From positions 930,001 to 994,000 of the forward strand of contig JAMZAV010000097.1 in the NCBI GenBank assembly GCA_024449915.1: a stretch of 64,000 nucleotides of DNA, in the 5' to 3' direction. Made by a program: the position numbers and the translations under genes. Within the stretch, counting starts at the first letter, position 1, and each line of letters opens with the position of its first letter. This document shows, one piece after another, positions 47,001-58,257 of this stretch. This stretch comes from Sweltsa coloradensis (taxonomy: Eukaryota; Arthropoda; Insecta; Plecoptera; Chloroperlidae). The notes beneath the pieces are model-generated. The model saw nothing but the letters and a program-made list of their open reading frames with translations, did not search any database and was not told the DNA's origin.

Positions 47001-50000
47001 TGATACCAAATAGTCATGTACTTAGTAGCAATATATTTACATTTAGGTTACCATTTGAACTTCACATTTGAGCATTGCTATTCGTTGTGCAACTACTTCT
47101 GCTCAACGTCACAAACGATGTAGCTCATATGTAACAGTTCTTGAAATATTTTTTGGACCGAGGTAAAGCATCATACACAATGTATGCAGAATGTGCCTAC
47201 TGGAAAGTAGTTAAGCTCATGTTACGTTGGTTATCATTTCTGTGAAACGCGATGTGGTCCATAAAACCGAGCGAGTCTAGGTGACACAGTGTGTAACACA
47301 CGCAAGGGTGATAAACCCAGAAAGACAGAAAGTCAACAAACCACCCGTGCTGCACCAACCCCCATAAAAGTGCAGTAAACTAGTAGCTAAGACAAGGGAT
47401 GGTCCACATTTCCCGTGTTAAGAGACTTCCGAGAATCTATAATTTATCCGTCAGGTCATATAGCTTGTCTAGATGAAGAAAGTTCTGTACTCCACCCACT
47501 CCACTGGCTTGGCTCTTATACCGTGTAGGGGTCCCGTCCCAACACATCACGTTGCATCACATAACACCGAGTGTCGCTTTTACAGCATCCATAATAATAA
47601 TAACAATTATAATAAATATATATATAATATATATATAATTATTCATTTATAAACTTGTAATATGAAGTAGCATACATAAAAGTAAACAGTAAAATGTGTA
47701 TTTTTTTTTGTGTCAGTTTAAGGACTGTGAACATGATATTAGTATAATTTTTTCAAATCGAAATCTACAACTCTCGTGCCCACCGCTAAAATCGTTTAAT
47801 GTGTAAAATAATTACTATATTAATGAAGGGAAATTTACCTTAAAACATATGATAGACTTAAAAGAATAAATGAAAGCTATCGACATTTCTATTCACTCTT
47901 TTGGAAAGTAATTACTTTTGTCAATCTATTTAATTTGTTGTGATAATTTAATCCACCATTTGAACAATATGAGATTTTAAACATTCCGGAAATGGATGCG
48001 ACGATCGCGTGGAGCTTTAGAGAACCTTATATTTAATATTTTTTGGTTTTATAGGGCAATGAATGAAACTTTGTAGACGATTTTCCTTATAATTAGTAAT
48101 TTATCTACCAAAAAACAAGTACTGTACTTTCAATCATAGAGCTAATATTTCTTTATCGTTATGTTGATTTAGTGTATGGAGCCGCTATCGTCAATGTATG
48201 TTTACAAACATTGAAATCTGTAGCCTTGACCTGTGCCCTTTTACAAGACATAACTTTATCATAAGACTTACTCATTATCATTGTTGTTTAGTTCTTCTCG
48301 TTATTAAGTTAGTCATAAAAGCCAGAATTTAAAAGTTACATAGACACAACTATTACCCCATCAAATTTGCGTCCAATCGTTTGCTCAAATATCACCTAGA
48401 GCATTCAAATTTAAAGTTTTTGTCTCAGCATTGTACAAAACGAAATCGTACAGCTAAGTTGTGTCGCTACTGTGGGCCGTGGCTGTTGAAACTGCTACTT
48501 GCATCGCTTCTCTCGCTCTTCTGAAACTGCGGTAGCTACTCGAGAACGTCACGACGAAACAAGTACCACCTTGACGACACCTCCACTGCTGCCAACCCCC
48601 GAACACACCCCACCCCACACACCGTCAAGACATTTATAAAATATGTTCCGAGAAGAGGTCTGCCCGTCTTTATATTGCACTTCAACGAACAAAAACAAAT
48701 AAAAATCTCCACTCGGTAAAAATCACCACCATTCAGAAACAAACAACCACCCTAGTGAATAATTCCAAGAAGATGATCCTTCGCTGCTCGCGCGTGTTTT
48801 TGTAACGTTTTGCTTTTATTTCTATATTATACACAGACTGGTAGATAAAACTTTCTCAGTGTCTGTTTTCACCGGTCCTTGCTGCCTCCCTTTGTTTCTA
48901 GAGCATAAGCTATAATATATGTATAAGATTCATCTTACATTTTATACAGTAAGTAACAATTAATAATACTATTATTTCATCTTGATACCAGTAGATAATT
49001 GATGCCTTTCTTAATTGCTATTTAAAATCTTTATTGGTTAGGGGCATTGAATAGTGCATCAGAAATAACAAATATTTTGCAATTAATTATTTAAAATTAA
49101 CTTTGGATTCGAATGATTTTTTTTTCATAAAATACATAATCAAAACGCTAAAGTTTTTAAATTTAAAATTCTTTGGTAACATTTCTTGTTATACTAATAA
49201 TAATTATTTGTCATTGTTACTTGTGAATCGTGATACTTTTTTATATTACATGACACACCTAAAAAACATAGTTATGACTGAATAAATACTCAGTCCTCTG
49301 TATATTGTCTGTGCTTCTGTCACACATTTATAAATATTACAAAATTGTGTTTTGATTTACATTGCCATTTCATAGTTCATACTAATTTGTGAAAATTATA
49401 AACAGTTGCAAATTTGTAGTCTAAGGCGTTTGACGTCCTTTGCCCCCTCTCAAATGTACAATCATGTTTAGGTCACACTCCATAACATATTCCACACCAA
49501 ACCAGTTATCACCACATCGGTTAATAAGTTTCCGCGGTCAATCTCAGGACAATTATATTTCCTGCACATAAATAATTAATTCTGTTTACTTCTTAATTAG
49601 GTTCTCTAATCAGTGAGCTACTCGTTCTAGTTCGCTAAAAACCGAGTGCAAAAGTTTATTCCATAGTTCACTTTCTCTCACTCCCGCCACCAATTAGTTT
49701 TCCCAAATCATTAGTGTGTGCGAACCTTCAATTAGCTGTTGTCACACAAAAATAAATGGTGTCGATGTATTTGGATTTTTGAGGTTAAAAACTACATTAC
49801 GACAATTTTTACTGTATAAAATAAAAATACTGTTGACAAGCTACTACCTGTTTATGTCTCTATGTTTATATCATATCCAGTGTGTAACAAAATTACTTCC
49901 TGCCCTTTACGAAAATACCCAAATTTATAAACACTAAAATATACCCAAATCTACTCCTATAAAAATATATTGACGGGAATGCCTTGTAATTTCTATCACC

Positions 50001-52457
50001 AAACTGACTTGTCTTATGTTTTTCCTGCTGCTCGGAATAGTCAACAAGGAAACATAAGCGTAAGACTTGCAAAGTGAGTATTCTATGTTCTTTTGTGATC
50101 GTTTTCAAGTACTATATAGCATGGAATTGAGTACTTGGTGTATGCATGTGTGCTGATGTTAAAGTGGTTTCAAAGCTATCTTACCTATGCGGGCACCAAT
50201 GAAGTAATGGCGAGCCATCACGAACAGCAGTTCACATGGGGGCCCGATGGATGGCAACGATTCTCTAGTCGATGACGCCAACATAGGAAATATTATTGTA
50301 TTAACTTTAGCAACCAATTCGTATGTGAATAATGTTTAATTCCTTTATTGCCTATGTTCCAAATTATTTTTGTGCTTTGTTAACAGCACAATCTAATACT
50401 AGGAAACGCTCAGTTGGACGCGTTGATAAGCGAGCACGTGCTATAGCTAGACCCACAATGCACATTTTTTTAAATTTTAAAATTTGCGACGTTCGCTGTC
50501 CACAGGGCCATGTTTCCGATATTATTTATTATTGCCAAGGTATTTGGGTAAACCCGTATGTAAATCTTTACTTTGTGGATAAAATCCACCGCCATCTAGA
50601 GGACCTTGACTCATTGGGAAAAATATTTAAACTCTTTGGTGACAAATAATAGACTGCTTCCTCAAAAGTATTTTGATTACTTCTAGGTGGCAGTGCATTA
50701 GAAACTTCGCGCGTCTTTTCGTTGCCATGGCAACGTTACTTTTGTTATAATGTAATTTCCATCTACACTACTTATCGGATCAAACTAAAATTAACATATT
50801 CGTGACCGGACGGACATTCTAAATGATTTGGCTATCTCAGATTTTGTCGCCGGTTAGTTTGAAAAAAAAACTTTCGATTAACTTTAATGTAACTTTTTAA
50901 CTTTTTGAACGATTTTGCCACAAAACTAATGGCATTCAATCGAGAACAAAGCTTGCGGATGGTCAAAATTTCAACTCGATCCGAGCCTCCGTTCGAACGT
51001 TATGGCGAGACATACAAACAAAAAAACAAACAAACAAACAAACAAACAAAAAAAAAAAAACAAAACGAGTGACAAATTTTTCCGGCAGAGTCAAATGGAA
51101 ACGCTCGCTTCGCTCGCTTAATCATACAAACTACAGAGCGACATGAACAATTCTAACATCTTTTTCACAAGGCATTGCATTCCGACCGCCTTTACAATTT
51201 GCAGGATAAATCCAGATCTCTCTGATGTATACTAGGAAACGCTCAGTTGGACGCGTTGATAAGCGAGCACGTGCTATAGCTAGACCCAGATTGCACAAAA
51301 AATTTATGGCGTTTGCGTTTCCAATATTATTTATTATTGCCAAGGTATTTGGGTAAACCCGTGTGTGAAAACCTTTACTTTGTGGATAAAATCCACCGCC
51401 ATCTAGAGGACCTTGACTCCTTGGGAAAACTATTTAAACTCTTTGGTGACAAATAATAGACTGCTTTCTCGAAAGTATTTTGATTACTTCTAGGTGGCAG
51501 TGTATTAGATAGAAACTTCGCGCGTCTTTTCGTTGCCATGGCAACGTTACTTTTGTTATAATGTAATTTCCATCTACACTACTTATCGGATCAAATAAAA
51601 TTTACACATTCTTGACCGGACGGACATTCTAAATGATTTGGCCATCTCAGATTTTGTCGCCGGTTAGTTTGAAAAAAAACTTTCGATTAACTTTAATGTA
51701 ACTTTTTAACTTTTTGAACGATTTTGCACACAAAACTAATGGCATTCAATCGAGAACAAAGCTTGCGGATGGTCAAAATTTCAACTCGATCCGAGCCTCC
51801 GTTCGAACGTTATCGCGAGACATACAAACCAAAAAAAACAAAAAAACAAACAAACAAACAAACAAACAAACAAACAAAAAAAACAAAACACAATGACTAA
51901 TTTTTCCGGCAGAGTCAAATGGAAACGCTCGCTTCGCTCGCTTAATAAGCTAATATCTCTTCATCTTCTGCTTTGCCTTTCACTTTGTCATTCGTTATAT
52001 TCTTCACTGTGTTAACTTGACTAAAAATTATAAAAAACTAAATGAAAGACTCCTCACATTCAAAAAATACTTTTTAATTTTTGTGCAATTTCCTCTTTAA
52101 TGTACTACAATCCACGTTATATAATCTTAAACTAAATATTTATGAACATAATAAAATAGCAATAAACATCACAATCTTAAATTGAAACAATATATTTATA
52201 TTGGTTGATACCAATAGTATTTATCACCACTACGTTTACGAAACCTCGGTACTATTGTGTTGCAGGTGGTAAAACCAACGAACCATGCAACAATGCAGAG
52301 TTTGATCGCCGCTCTAGGTCACCAACCCGAGGTCCCCGAGCCCTGCTGTGTCCCCGACAAACTCTCATCAACCTCTCTCCTCTACTTCGACGAAAACCAG
52401 AACGTGGTCCTTAAGAACTACCAGGACATGAGCGTCGAGTCGTGCGCTTGCCGATAG
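40883..52457 (+). CDS. BMP3: BMP3/GDF10-type TGF-beta ligand (5' exon missing)
   Basis: A secreted growth factor of the TGF-beta superfamily, BMP3/GDF10 branch. In vertebrates these ligands act on or antagonise activin/BMP receptors; the role in an arthropod is not known to me. Coding exons 40883-41066, 41392-42760, 44939-45118 and 52266-52457 join in frame (phases 2, 0, 0) to give 640 residues and a TAG stop. Domains: TGF-beta propeptide (first ~150 residues), a long charged low-complexity linker with furin-type sites RRSR and RTRR, a Lys/Arg-rich stretch, then the cysteine-knot domain with seven cysteines. BMP3-class marks are [50 protein letters not shown] and SVESCACR. The intron after PLTK matches the position I recall for vertebrate BMP3/GDF10, and NELP follows the RTRR site in both. 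The signal-peptide exon was not found. Drosophila lacks this subfamily. Confidence 0.94.
41230..41310 (+). repeat. short dispersed repeat 'TTGGCTTGGTC', diverged copy 3
   Basis: Within the 325-bp BMP3 intron between the prodomain exons: GGTGGCTTGGCCCGCTT, CACTGAAAATCAAGT and GTGGGCATACTCTAA align with 36610-36690. Confidence 0.55.
41392..42760 (+). CDS. BMP3: BMP3 long prodomain and linker exon
   Basis: The acceptor is GTGTTCCAG|G and the donor is CTG|GTGAGA. 1369 bp. It begins with the end of the propeptide ([36 protein letters not shown]). About 350 residues of Asp/Glu/Lys/Asn-rich, probably disordered sequence follow. Furin-type sites are RRSR|S at 42284-42295 and RTRR|S at 42485-42496; after the second comes [11 protein letters not shown] Lys/Arg cluster (about 42643-42730) precedes EHWHHSSEL at the donor. 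A GTG at 41402 opens the longest frame but is not a start. Minus-strand frames here are shadows. Confidence 0.93.
43110..43210 (+). repeat. tRNA-SINE fragment in BMP3 intron
   Basis: B-box-like CCGGGTTTTAATCC near 43157-43170 followed by TTGTCGGGTTGGATTTTGTA and ATTTCTGGATTTTTAA. This parallels the SINE at 26434-26775 after its B-box (GGTCGGGAAAGATTTTGTA, ATTTCTAGATTG). The A-box is poorly kept. Confidence 0.6.
44280..44560. other. GC-rich block in BMP3 intron, candidate enhancer
   Basis: Clearly GC-richer than the surrounding intron, single copy in the window, no reading frame of note, and located ~380 bp before the first knot exon. Contains TGGTAATAAACCGG and CGCCGGCGGATGG-like strings. 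Conservation cannot be tested here. Confidence 0.35.
44939..45118 (+). CDS. BMP3: BMP3 exon encoding first half of cysteine knot
   Basis: The acceptor is TTGCTTTCAG|TCC and the donor is AAG|GTAAGG; phase 0 at both ends; exactly 60 codons. Carries the first cysteine ([16 protein letters not shown]), then [16 protein letters not shown] and YPLTK. Three of seven knot cysteines are here. Translation past the donor quickly loses similarity, confirming the exon end. Confidence 0.97.
45119..46184. other. start of the 7.1-kb BMP3 intron
   Basis: AT-rich. A perfect short hairpin ACCTGTCCC-ATGAC-GGGACAGGT sits near 45376-45398. A segment TATTTTTATGTATATAATATT occurs twice (about 45486 and 45608). The frame at 45722-45937 is unrecognised. 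Confidence 0.45.
46185..46415 (+). repeat. dispersed family A element in BMP3 intron
   Basis: Starts near AAAGAGCGAACC, then CAAGCACCACTTTTCTG, CTCACGATAGAAACC, CTGATTGACATGCG, and the hallmark ACCCGGCACCTCCACCATT near 46389. Confidence 0.8.
46416..50397. other. BMP3 intron, AT-rich, nothing recognised
   Basis: Contains an AT dinucleotide-rich stretch near 47590-47645 and short chance frames. A GC-richer patch near 48540-48620 includes CACCCCACCCCACACACC. No exon with plausible frame and splice sites was found. Confidence 0.45.
50398..51121 (+). repeat. dispersed family B element, copy 2
   Basis: Starts CTAGGAAACGCTCAGTTGGA and ends GGAAACGCTCGCTTCGCTCG. Contains the X-box-like palindrome at 50721-50734 and a CAAA microsatellite at about 51017-51050. 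The 105-codon frame at 50332-50649 overlaps the start of the repeat and is not a gene. Confidence 0.9.
51231..51944 (+). repeat. dispersed family B element, copy 3
   Basis: Same orientation as copy 2, 109 bp after it, with a near-identical body: palindrome at 51532-51545 and a CAAA run near 51839-51876. A ~30-bp deletion in the first 100 bp separates it from copy 2. Two neighbouring copies point to local duplication or a hotspot. Confidence 0.9.
52266..52457 (+). CDS. BMP3: BMP3 terminal exon
   Basis: The acceptor is GTGTTGCAG|GTG; phase 0; 63 codons then TAG. Encodes [45 protein letters not shown] and the terminal SVESCACR, holding the last four knot cysteines. The lone cysteine that forms the dimer disulphide in most ligands is the second of the CC pair here, so a dimer is expected. 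Confidence 0.97.
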   Translation: MVKPTNHATMQSLIAALGHQPEVPEPCCVPDKLSSTSLLYFDENQNVVLKNYQDMSVESCACR

Positions 52458-53570
52458 AGTGCGCGCAAGATGTCTTCCGATGACGTCATCTCGGAGTATG
52501 AGCCCTGAGCGCGCGCAAGTGTGTTGTGACGTCACTTTGGAACGTTTCTTTGCGCGGCAGTGTGATCTTCAAACATGGCGGACGTCAAGACAAGTTTAAT
52601 TAACAGTTGGCGCATTACGTCGCTTGGAGCATGTGCGGTGTCAACCACATAGTAATTATATTCCTTGTGTCGTTATTAAGTGATTAGATGGATTTTATGC
52701 AACTTAGTTGCTTAGTGATTCTACACAAAACTTTCGAATACGATTGTAGTTTTGTAATTAGATTGGAGTGGTTCATAACCAGACTAGTGATTGTTAGGGG
52801 AAATCTTCAAGAACTTCTCTCTTTACTATTATTCACGTGCTGTAATAGTATTAAATGCACCTTACCTGTAGGGAAATACGTGTCGTGTAGTATTGTGGGC
52901 CCAATAAGGCATTAGCATCAAGATACTACAATAATGATTGCCATAGGGGACAATATTACTAGAAATTGATGAATGCTGCCAAAAGCTTGAATGTTAGTGT
53001 CAATAGTGTTAAGAAACATATTTATTATGGAAGGTGGCAAAAGTTTGGGCATACTGTAAATATAAGTGATGTTGTATGTAAGTCTTGTACATTTCAAAGC
53101 AATGTTTAAATGGGAAACTAGTTGTGTCTACTAGTGGAAAGTGTTAATTGCTTTTCATGGCAAAGTACGAGGCTAAAAGGTAATGGACAGTATAAGATAT
53201 CTATCGCGTAGCATTTGCTGTTACTTGTTAGTTGTTTGTAACTTAAAGTTATACTCGAGACAGTTCAACAAAGTGTTTTTTAAGTTAAAAAAAAACACCC
53301 CTGGAGATTGATATCAACTTTATTTAAGCATTTAAATAATAACTATAATGTATACTAGTCTTACAATGAAATATAGGGTAAGGGTAACTTCTATAACACC
53401 ATGACCAACTTCAACCATCAACTTCTATACCAAGGAAATCAAGGGTTCTAGTTGTATGTAGGCTACTACATACCCAAACCTTTATTCACTTCTGGTCGAG
53501 GGTGTACATATTTTATTAGTTTCTCAATTTGTATTTTAAATTCTAATAAAGCATTCATATTAAAACTTCA
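52458..53570 (+). other. BMP3 3' untranslated region (likely)
   Basis: Begins with a GC-rich 100 bp holding two perfect CRE-type palindromes TGACGTCA (52481-52488 and 52527-52534), each preceded by GCGCGCAAG. The first canonical AATAAA is at 53545-53550 and further ones are at 54707 and 56564-56573, so the UTR may be 1.1 kb or up to ~4 kb. Confidence 0.5.
53545..53550 (+). terminator. candidate BMP3 poly(A) signal
   Basis: First AATAAA after the BMP3 stop, in the context TTCTAATAAAGC. Later tandem AATAAATAAAG at 56564-56573 is an alternative distal site. Confidence 0.4.
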
Positions 53571-56500
53571 ATACAAATGGTATAATCTGTTATCATTGGG
53601 TACTGATATGAACATAAGTAATTTATGATGCGTGTATACATGTAAGTTGTTCGAAAATTCGTTTTGAATTGGAAACGCATATAAAAATTATCATTAATGC
53701 AGATGAGAACATTGAGAATAATATGAAATTTGTGCTTACATATCTATATTAGGTTTAAATTACGACTTTGGTACTAAAAGCTTAACAAATAATTTAATAA
53801 TCACACAACACGTTATTTTTTTTATTATTTTTGCTACTAATATTGATAATAATTTAAATGATATTATTTTCGCGTGTACAATATATTTTGAACCATTCAC
53901 TTATTGGTGAGCTGCATAACATACCCTTACCACTATTTAAATTGCCATTTTCTAGCGTCTTGTTCAATCTCCTAGACATAAACGTTTTGCACTTTTTGTA
54001 TTATTTATTTGTTAAATTTTCAAAAAAATATATAATAAAACGTTGTAAAGTCAGCATTTATGGTAGGAAAACATCTCTCTTTCATGGTACAGTGGTTCTT
54101 AATCATTTGTATCAACTCTCACCCCTCCCCATACCCCACATCACATATACATGCGTTATTGTTTGATGGACGTCCACACGTCCTACGTCCTGTTTGAACG
54201 AAGCACTGTACTGCGAATTCGCCTAGTAAGAATAGTTGGTATCTTTTGTATTCCAAATAAATAAATAATACTCTAATAGTGCAACTCATTTAATATAGTT
54301 TTAAATGTCTATGTTTTATAAATTAATCAGCTAGTAATTTTAATGGTGAGTGACTGCGAGTCACTGAAAATGTTATATGCATTATAAACATTATATTTTC
54401 TGAACCTCTATGTTCACAGTTTTAAAAATGAAATATCTTCCCACCCCCCTTGTCTTGCCAGGTGTTTCCCCCCACCCCACTCCTTTGAGAACATCGTGCT
54501 GATTCACATTTTTTTCTGCGAGATTAGATTTAGGTCTAGTATGTATAAAATTCGATGTCAATTTAAAGAATTCCTTCAAAATAGGTTCTTAGTAACTGTA
54601 ACAAACTAAATGATCGTCATAATGTGTGATTCTAAACTTTGCTTTTGCAATTAAATCTATTTAGTACATTATAACTTCAATTAAGTGTAGATGTACTACA
54701 AATAAACTTTACTTATACATTCAAATATTAATTTTACACTTGAATAAAAAATGAGCTATATAATGATAAAGACGGTAGCTGTATTTCTATGTAAGTAAAT
54801 TGCTCCAGGTTTAGACGATCTTCAACTCTCTGTAGGTAAATGAAGTTGACTCGTCTTCATACAGCACTCGAGTGTAATGGCTGAGACACTTTCGTATCAG
54901 AACCCCCCCCCCCCCCCCCTGTTAATATCTACACAGGAAATGTGCCATCAATACACACAGAAATATATGATATCCGAACAAAAGCAGATCGAGCGGCAAC
55001 AATAAATAATCCTTAAAGAGGAAAAGGCTGATAAAATAAGTCGAGGAAAGAAAAACTAAGGCGCTCTGTGGACGCACGCTATACTCTGCACTATATAAGT
55101 TGACTCATTCTATAGTCTGTTACAGTACATTAAAATCTGTTTCAATCATTCATAAATCGTACATTCATCAATGATATAAATCTAGATTTGGAAAAAGGTA
55201 TTCACAGTCATATTCTTTCTATGTTTGTGCATGTGTTTATGAATCAAATATTAATAGTTGGTGTTAGGTCTAAATTCTCATCATTGCTAAATAGATTAGG
55301 TAGACTTGACAATAGAGATTTCGCCCATACGGATTTTGAACGCTTTTCTCTCAGGCATCAACGATACGCTAGCAGTGGACCGTGATCTTTGAATATAGAA
55401 TAACACGGACCTAACCAATCCCTTCAGTAATCAAAAATCAATAACGATTGTATAACTTAACGCTTATGTAAATTTTTTAGGAAAGTGCAATCGTGAGATG
55501 TTGTAACCAATTTGTGATGATGTATCACATATGGGATTTTTGTATAACGATATCAAATATTAAATATCATCCTTTATTCATAATCTTTACTTTTTATGGG
55601 ATTTTACTTTCTCTAGACTAAGAAAAAAATCAAAGAAAAATACACTTCATTTCTAGTGATGGTTGTTATTTGTTTTTAACTGACTAATAAATGTGGAACA
55701 ATGTTAAAATTATGTTTTATCTTTAGAAGAAGTCTTCATGTGCCATAAAGTACCTTCTTATAAAGGTAACTCCAACCCATTAAAATATTGTGCAAACGCT
55801 GAGAGAGAAAGGTTATTTTAACGACACAAGCAGGAAGTCGTATGTTTTATGAGCCAATCAATAAAATGATGTCACTTGGTCAATCAGAAGACTGACGTTA
55901 TTATGGAGTACGGGCCGCCAATCAGAAGTATGACGTCGAGAACTACAAACTAATCAGCCTGACATCATAACATACTAACTAACCAATCAGGGCCAACAAG
56001 CAGACCCAAGTGGTGTTAGATGAGTAACGTTCCTTGTCACTGGATGATGTTTTCTTTATTATTAGAATATATTTTGCAATATTATAAGTGTAAATTGTTC
56101 AATAGTCACAAAGTGTATGTAACAATGTTGTAGAGTAATTTATAAGATATTGTTTTGATATGGTGTAAATTACAGGGGCTATGACTATTAGTATCACTAA
56201 TGTAAATACATTCGCAAGTTAGATAAGAATAGTATAACGTGTCTAACACATCCATTGCTGTAGAGTCTAGAGCTACTCGTATTTATAAATGTAATTGCAT
56301 ATTATGTGAGTGCTGTTATGTATCTCTGTGCGTTGTTTCCTTGATTTCTAACGAATTGGATAGTAATTTAAATTAAAATGGTTTCATAATAGCATTTATC
56401 AAGGTAAATAAACAATCAAATTAAGCATAAACTTAAGTATTCGATATTTTTTGTTATAAAATATATCGTCTATGTAGTTAAATATATAGTAATTGAATGT

Positions 56501-56663
56501 ATACACGTATAACAATGTTTAGCAATTATTATCAGATTGAAAGTAACTGTATAGAGAACATTAAATAAATAAAGTTTCAATAATATGTTGTTGATACAAT
56601 TGATGCCAACATGCGGTTCCAATTTCCATGTTATCCTCAATAAAACGTAAAGTTACGTTCCAA

Positions 56664-56752
<89 letters not shown>

Positions 56753-57005
56753 GCTGAAATGCATATCTTCCATGTCAATGTGAATAATTGACCAAACCAA
56801 AGTGATTCAAGACTCAGGAGTGATGACTGATGGGTGATGGGAAATGCAAGGGTGTAATGACATCAAACCCTGCAAGAACCTTGACGCGGGAACCGTAGGT
56901 AGGTTACCAATCACGCTATAAGCTAGAGAATTGAGAACTCATTGACATTCAACCGTTAATAAATCAATTTTGAACAATATTTTTGTGGGAAACCTGCCGG
57001 TGTCT
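53571..57005. other. BMP3 downstream region, AT-rich
   Basis: No repeat shared within the window was noticed until 57006. A poly-C run lies near 54903-54919 and a long AAT microsatellite occupies about 56670-56750. Frames at 53858-54166 and 55188-55385 are AT-driven and unrecognised. Confidence 0.45.
56670..56750 (+). repeat. AAT trinucleotide microsatellite
   Basis: About 27 uninterrupted AAT units, the longest simple repeat in the window. Confidence 0.97.
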
Positions 57006-57627
57006 TCCCACAGTGCCGCTTCCCGTAAGGCCATCAACCTTTTTTTCCCCCTATGCCATCATTTCTACCTGTCGATAAAGACCATGTTACAGGAAGCGTT
57101 GATGGCCTAAGGGGAATTGATTTATTCCCCTTTGGCCAACACCCTGCATTTCATTATGGAAAATACAAAGAAAGTTTGTTGGCCTTGGGGTAATTGATTT
57201 ATTCCCGTTAGGCCAACAGCGTATATGCATCGTTTACGGTAAGGAGCGGGGTGTTGTTGGCCTTGGGGTAATTGATTTATTCCCGTTAGGCCAACAGCGT
57301 ATATGCATCGTTTACGGTAAGGAGCGGGGTGCATATACGCTGTTGGCCTAACGGGAATAAATCAATTACCCCAAGGCCAACAACACCCCGCTCCTTACCG
57401 TAAACGATGCATATACGCTGTTGGCCAAACGGGAATAAATCAATTACCCCAAGGCCAACAAACCTTCTTTGTATTTTCGATAATGAAATGCAGGGTGATG
57501 GCCTAAGGGGAATAAATCAATTCCCCTTAGGCCAACAAGTGTAACATGGTCTTTATCGACAGGTAGTAATGATGGCATAGGGGGAAAAAAAGGTTGATGG
57601 CCTTACGGGAAGCGGCACTGTGGGACG
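57006..57627. repeat. hierarchical palindrome made of six smaller palindromes
   Basis: The whole ~620 bp is an inverted repeat with outer ends TCCCACAGTGCCGCTTCCCG and its complement. Each arm contains three units of ~36 bp that are themselves near-palindromes, of the form TTGGCCTTGGGGTAATTGAT continuing to GTTAGGCCAA. Unit starts are about 57104, 57179 and 57257 on the left and 57343, 57421 and 57500 on the right. Within each arm two units are a 78-bp tandem duplication. The central loop is 57309-57330. The minus-strand frame 57122-57334 translates the duplication twice and is not a gene. Confidence 0.95.
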
Positions 57628-57924
57628 GCTCCAACCTGCCTCACAGAGACAATTGAGGCACTTGGTGGAATAAGGGTGAAACCAAGGTCTCGCTATTGTA
57701 AATCAATTTTTATTAGTGACTAGGATAGACAGTAAATAAATAAAGACAACTTAAATCTTGTATTCGAGTTATAACCAACCATATTTGCATTTTTCACTCC
57801 TTCGTTTTATTTTAAAAGTAAAAGTAAACAATAAATGGCTGCAGAGCTTCAAAAAGAAACCAATTGGACAATTCTCAGAAATAGTCACGTTGATATCTAT
57901 GATATTCCATCCAGCTGCCTTCGA

Positions 57925-58185
57925 AATCTTTATTTGGCGTTTCCCTAGAGCGGAGCGACTGTGTTCAACTCAAACGGCTGTTTTTCTGTGATTCTGTGTG
58001 TCTGTACGTCGAAAATCAGCCGAACCGCTGAACAGATTGCCTGAAATTTTAAACAGATATCCGGTACGAGTTTACTATTACTTTAACTTTACTATTACTT
58101 TTTTTTACTATTACTAAATACTACTACTACTATTACTAAATCAGCTAGATCCATTGCGATTTAAACATACAAAAAATAAAAATTT
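57925..58185 (-). repeat. dispersed family D element, copy 2
   Basis: Inverted match to 27390-27625: GTACGTCGAAAATCAGCCGA, CGCTGAACAGATTGC, ATATCCGGTACGAGTTTA, then a TTTACTATTAC-rich insert, and GATCCATTGCGATTTAAACA. The left edge includes GGCGTTTCCCTAG, as in the MITE termini. Confidence 0.8.
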
Positions 58186-58257
58186 GATTTTTAAAAATAT
58201 CGATAGCATTTGTTTAGATTTTTTATATGTAAAAAGGGCCACATCCTGCAATATACT

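Noticed and set aside
50332..50649. 105-codon plus-strand frame in the BMP3 intron
   Set aside because: Most of it is family B repeat, and the equivalent stretch in the other copies is not open.
57122..57334. Minus-strand frame with a repeated 26-residue unit
   Set aside because: The repeat is the 78-bp tandem duplication of the hierarchical palindrome read in frame, not a repeat protein.
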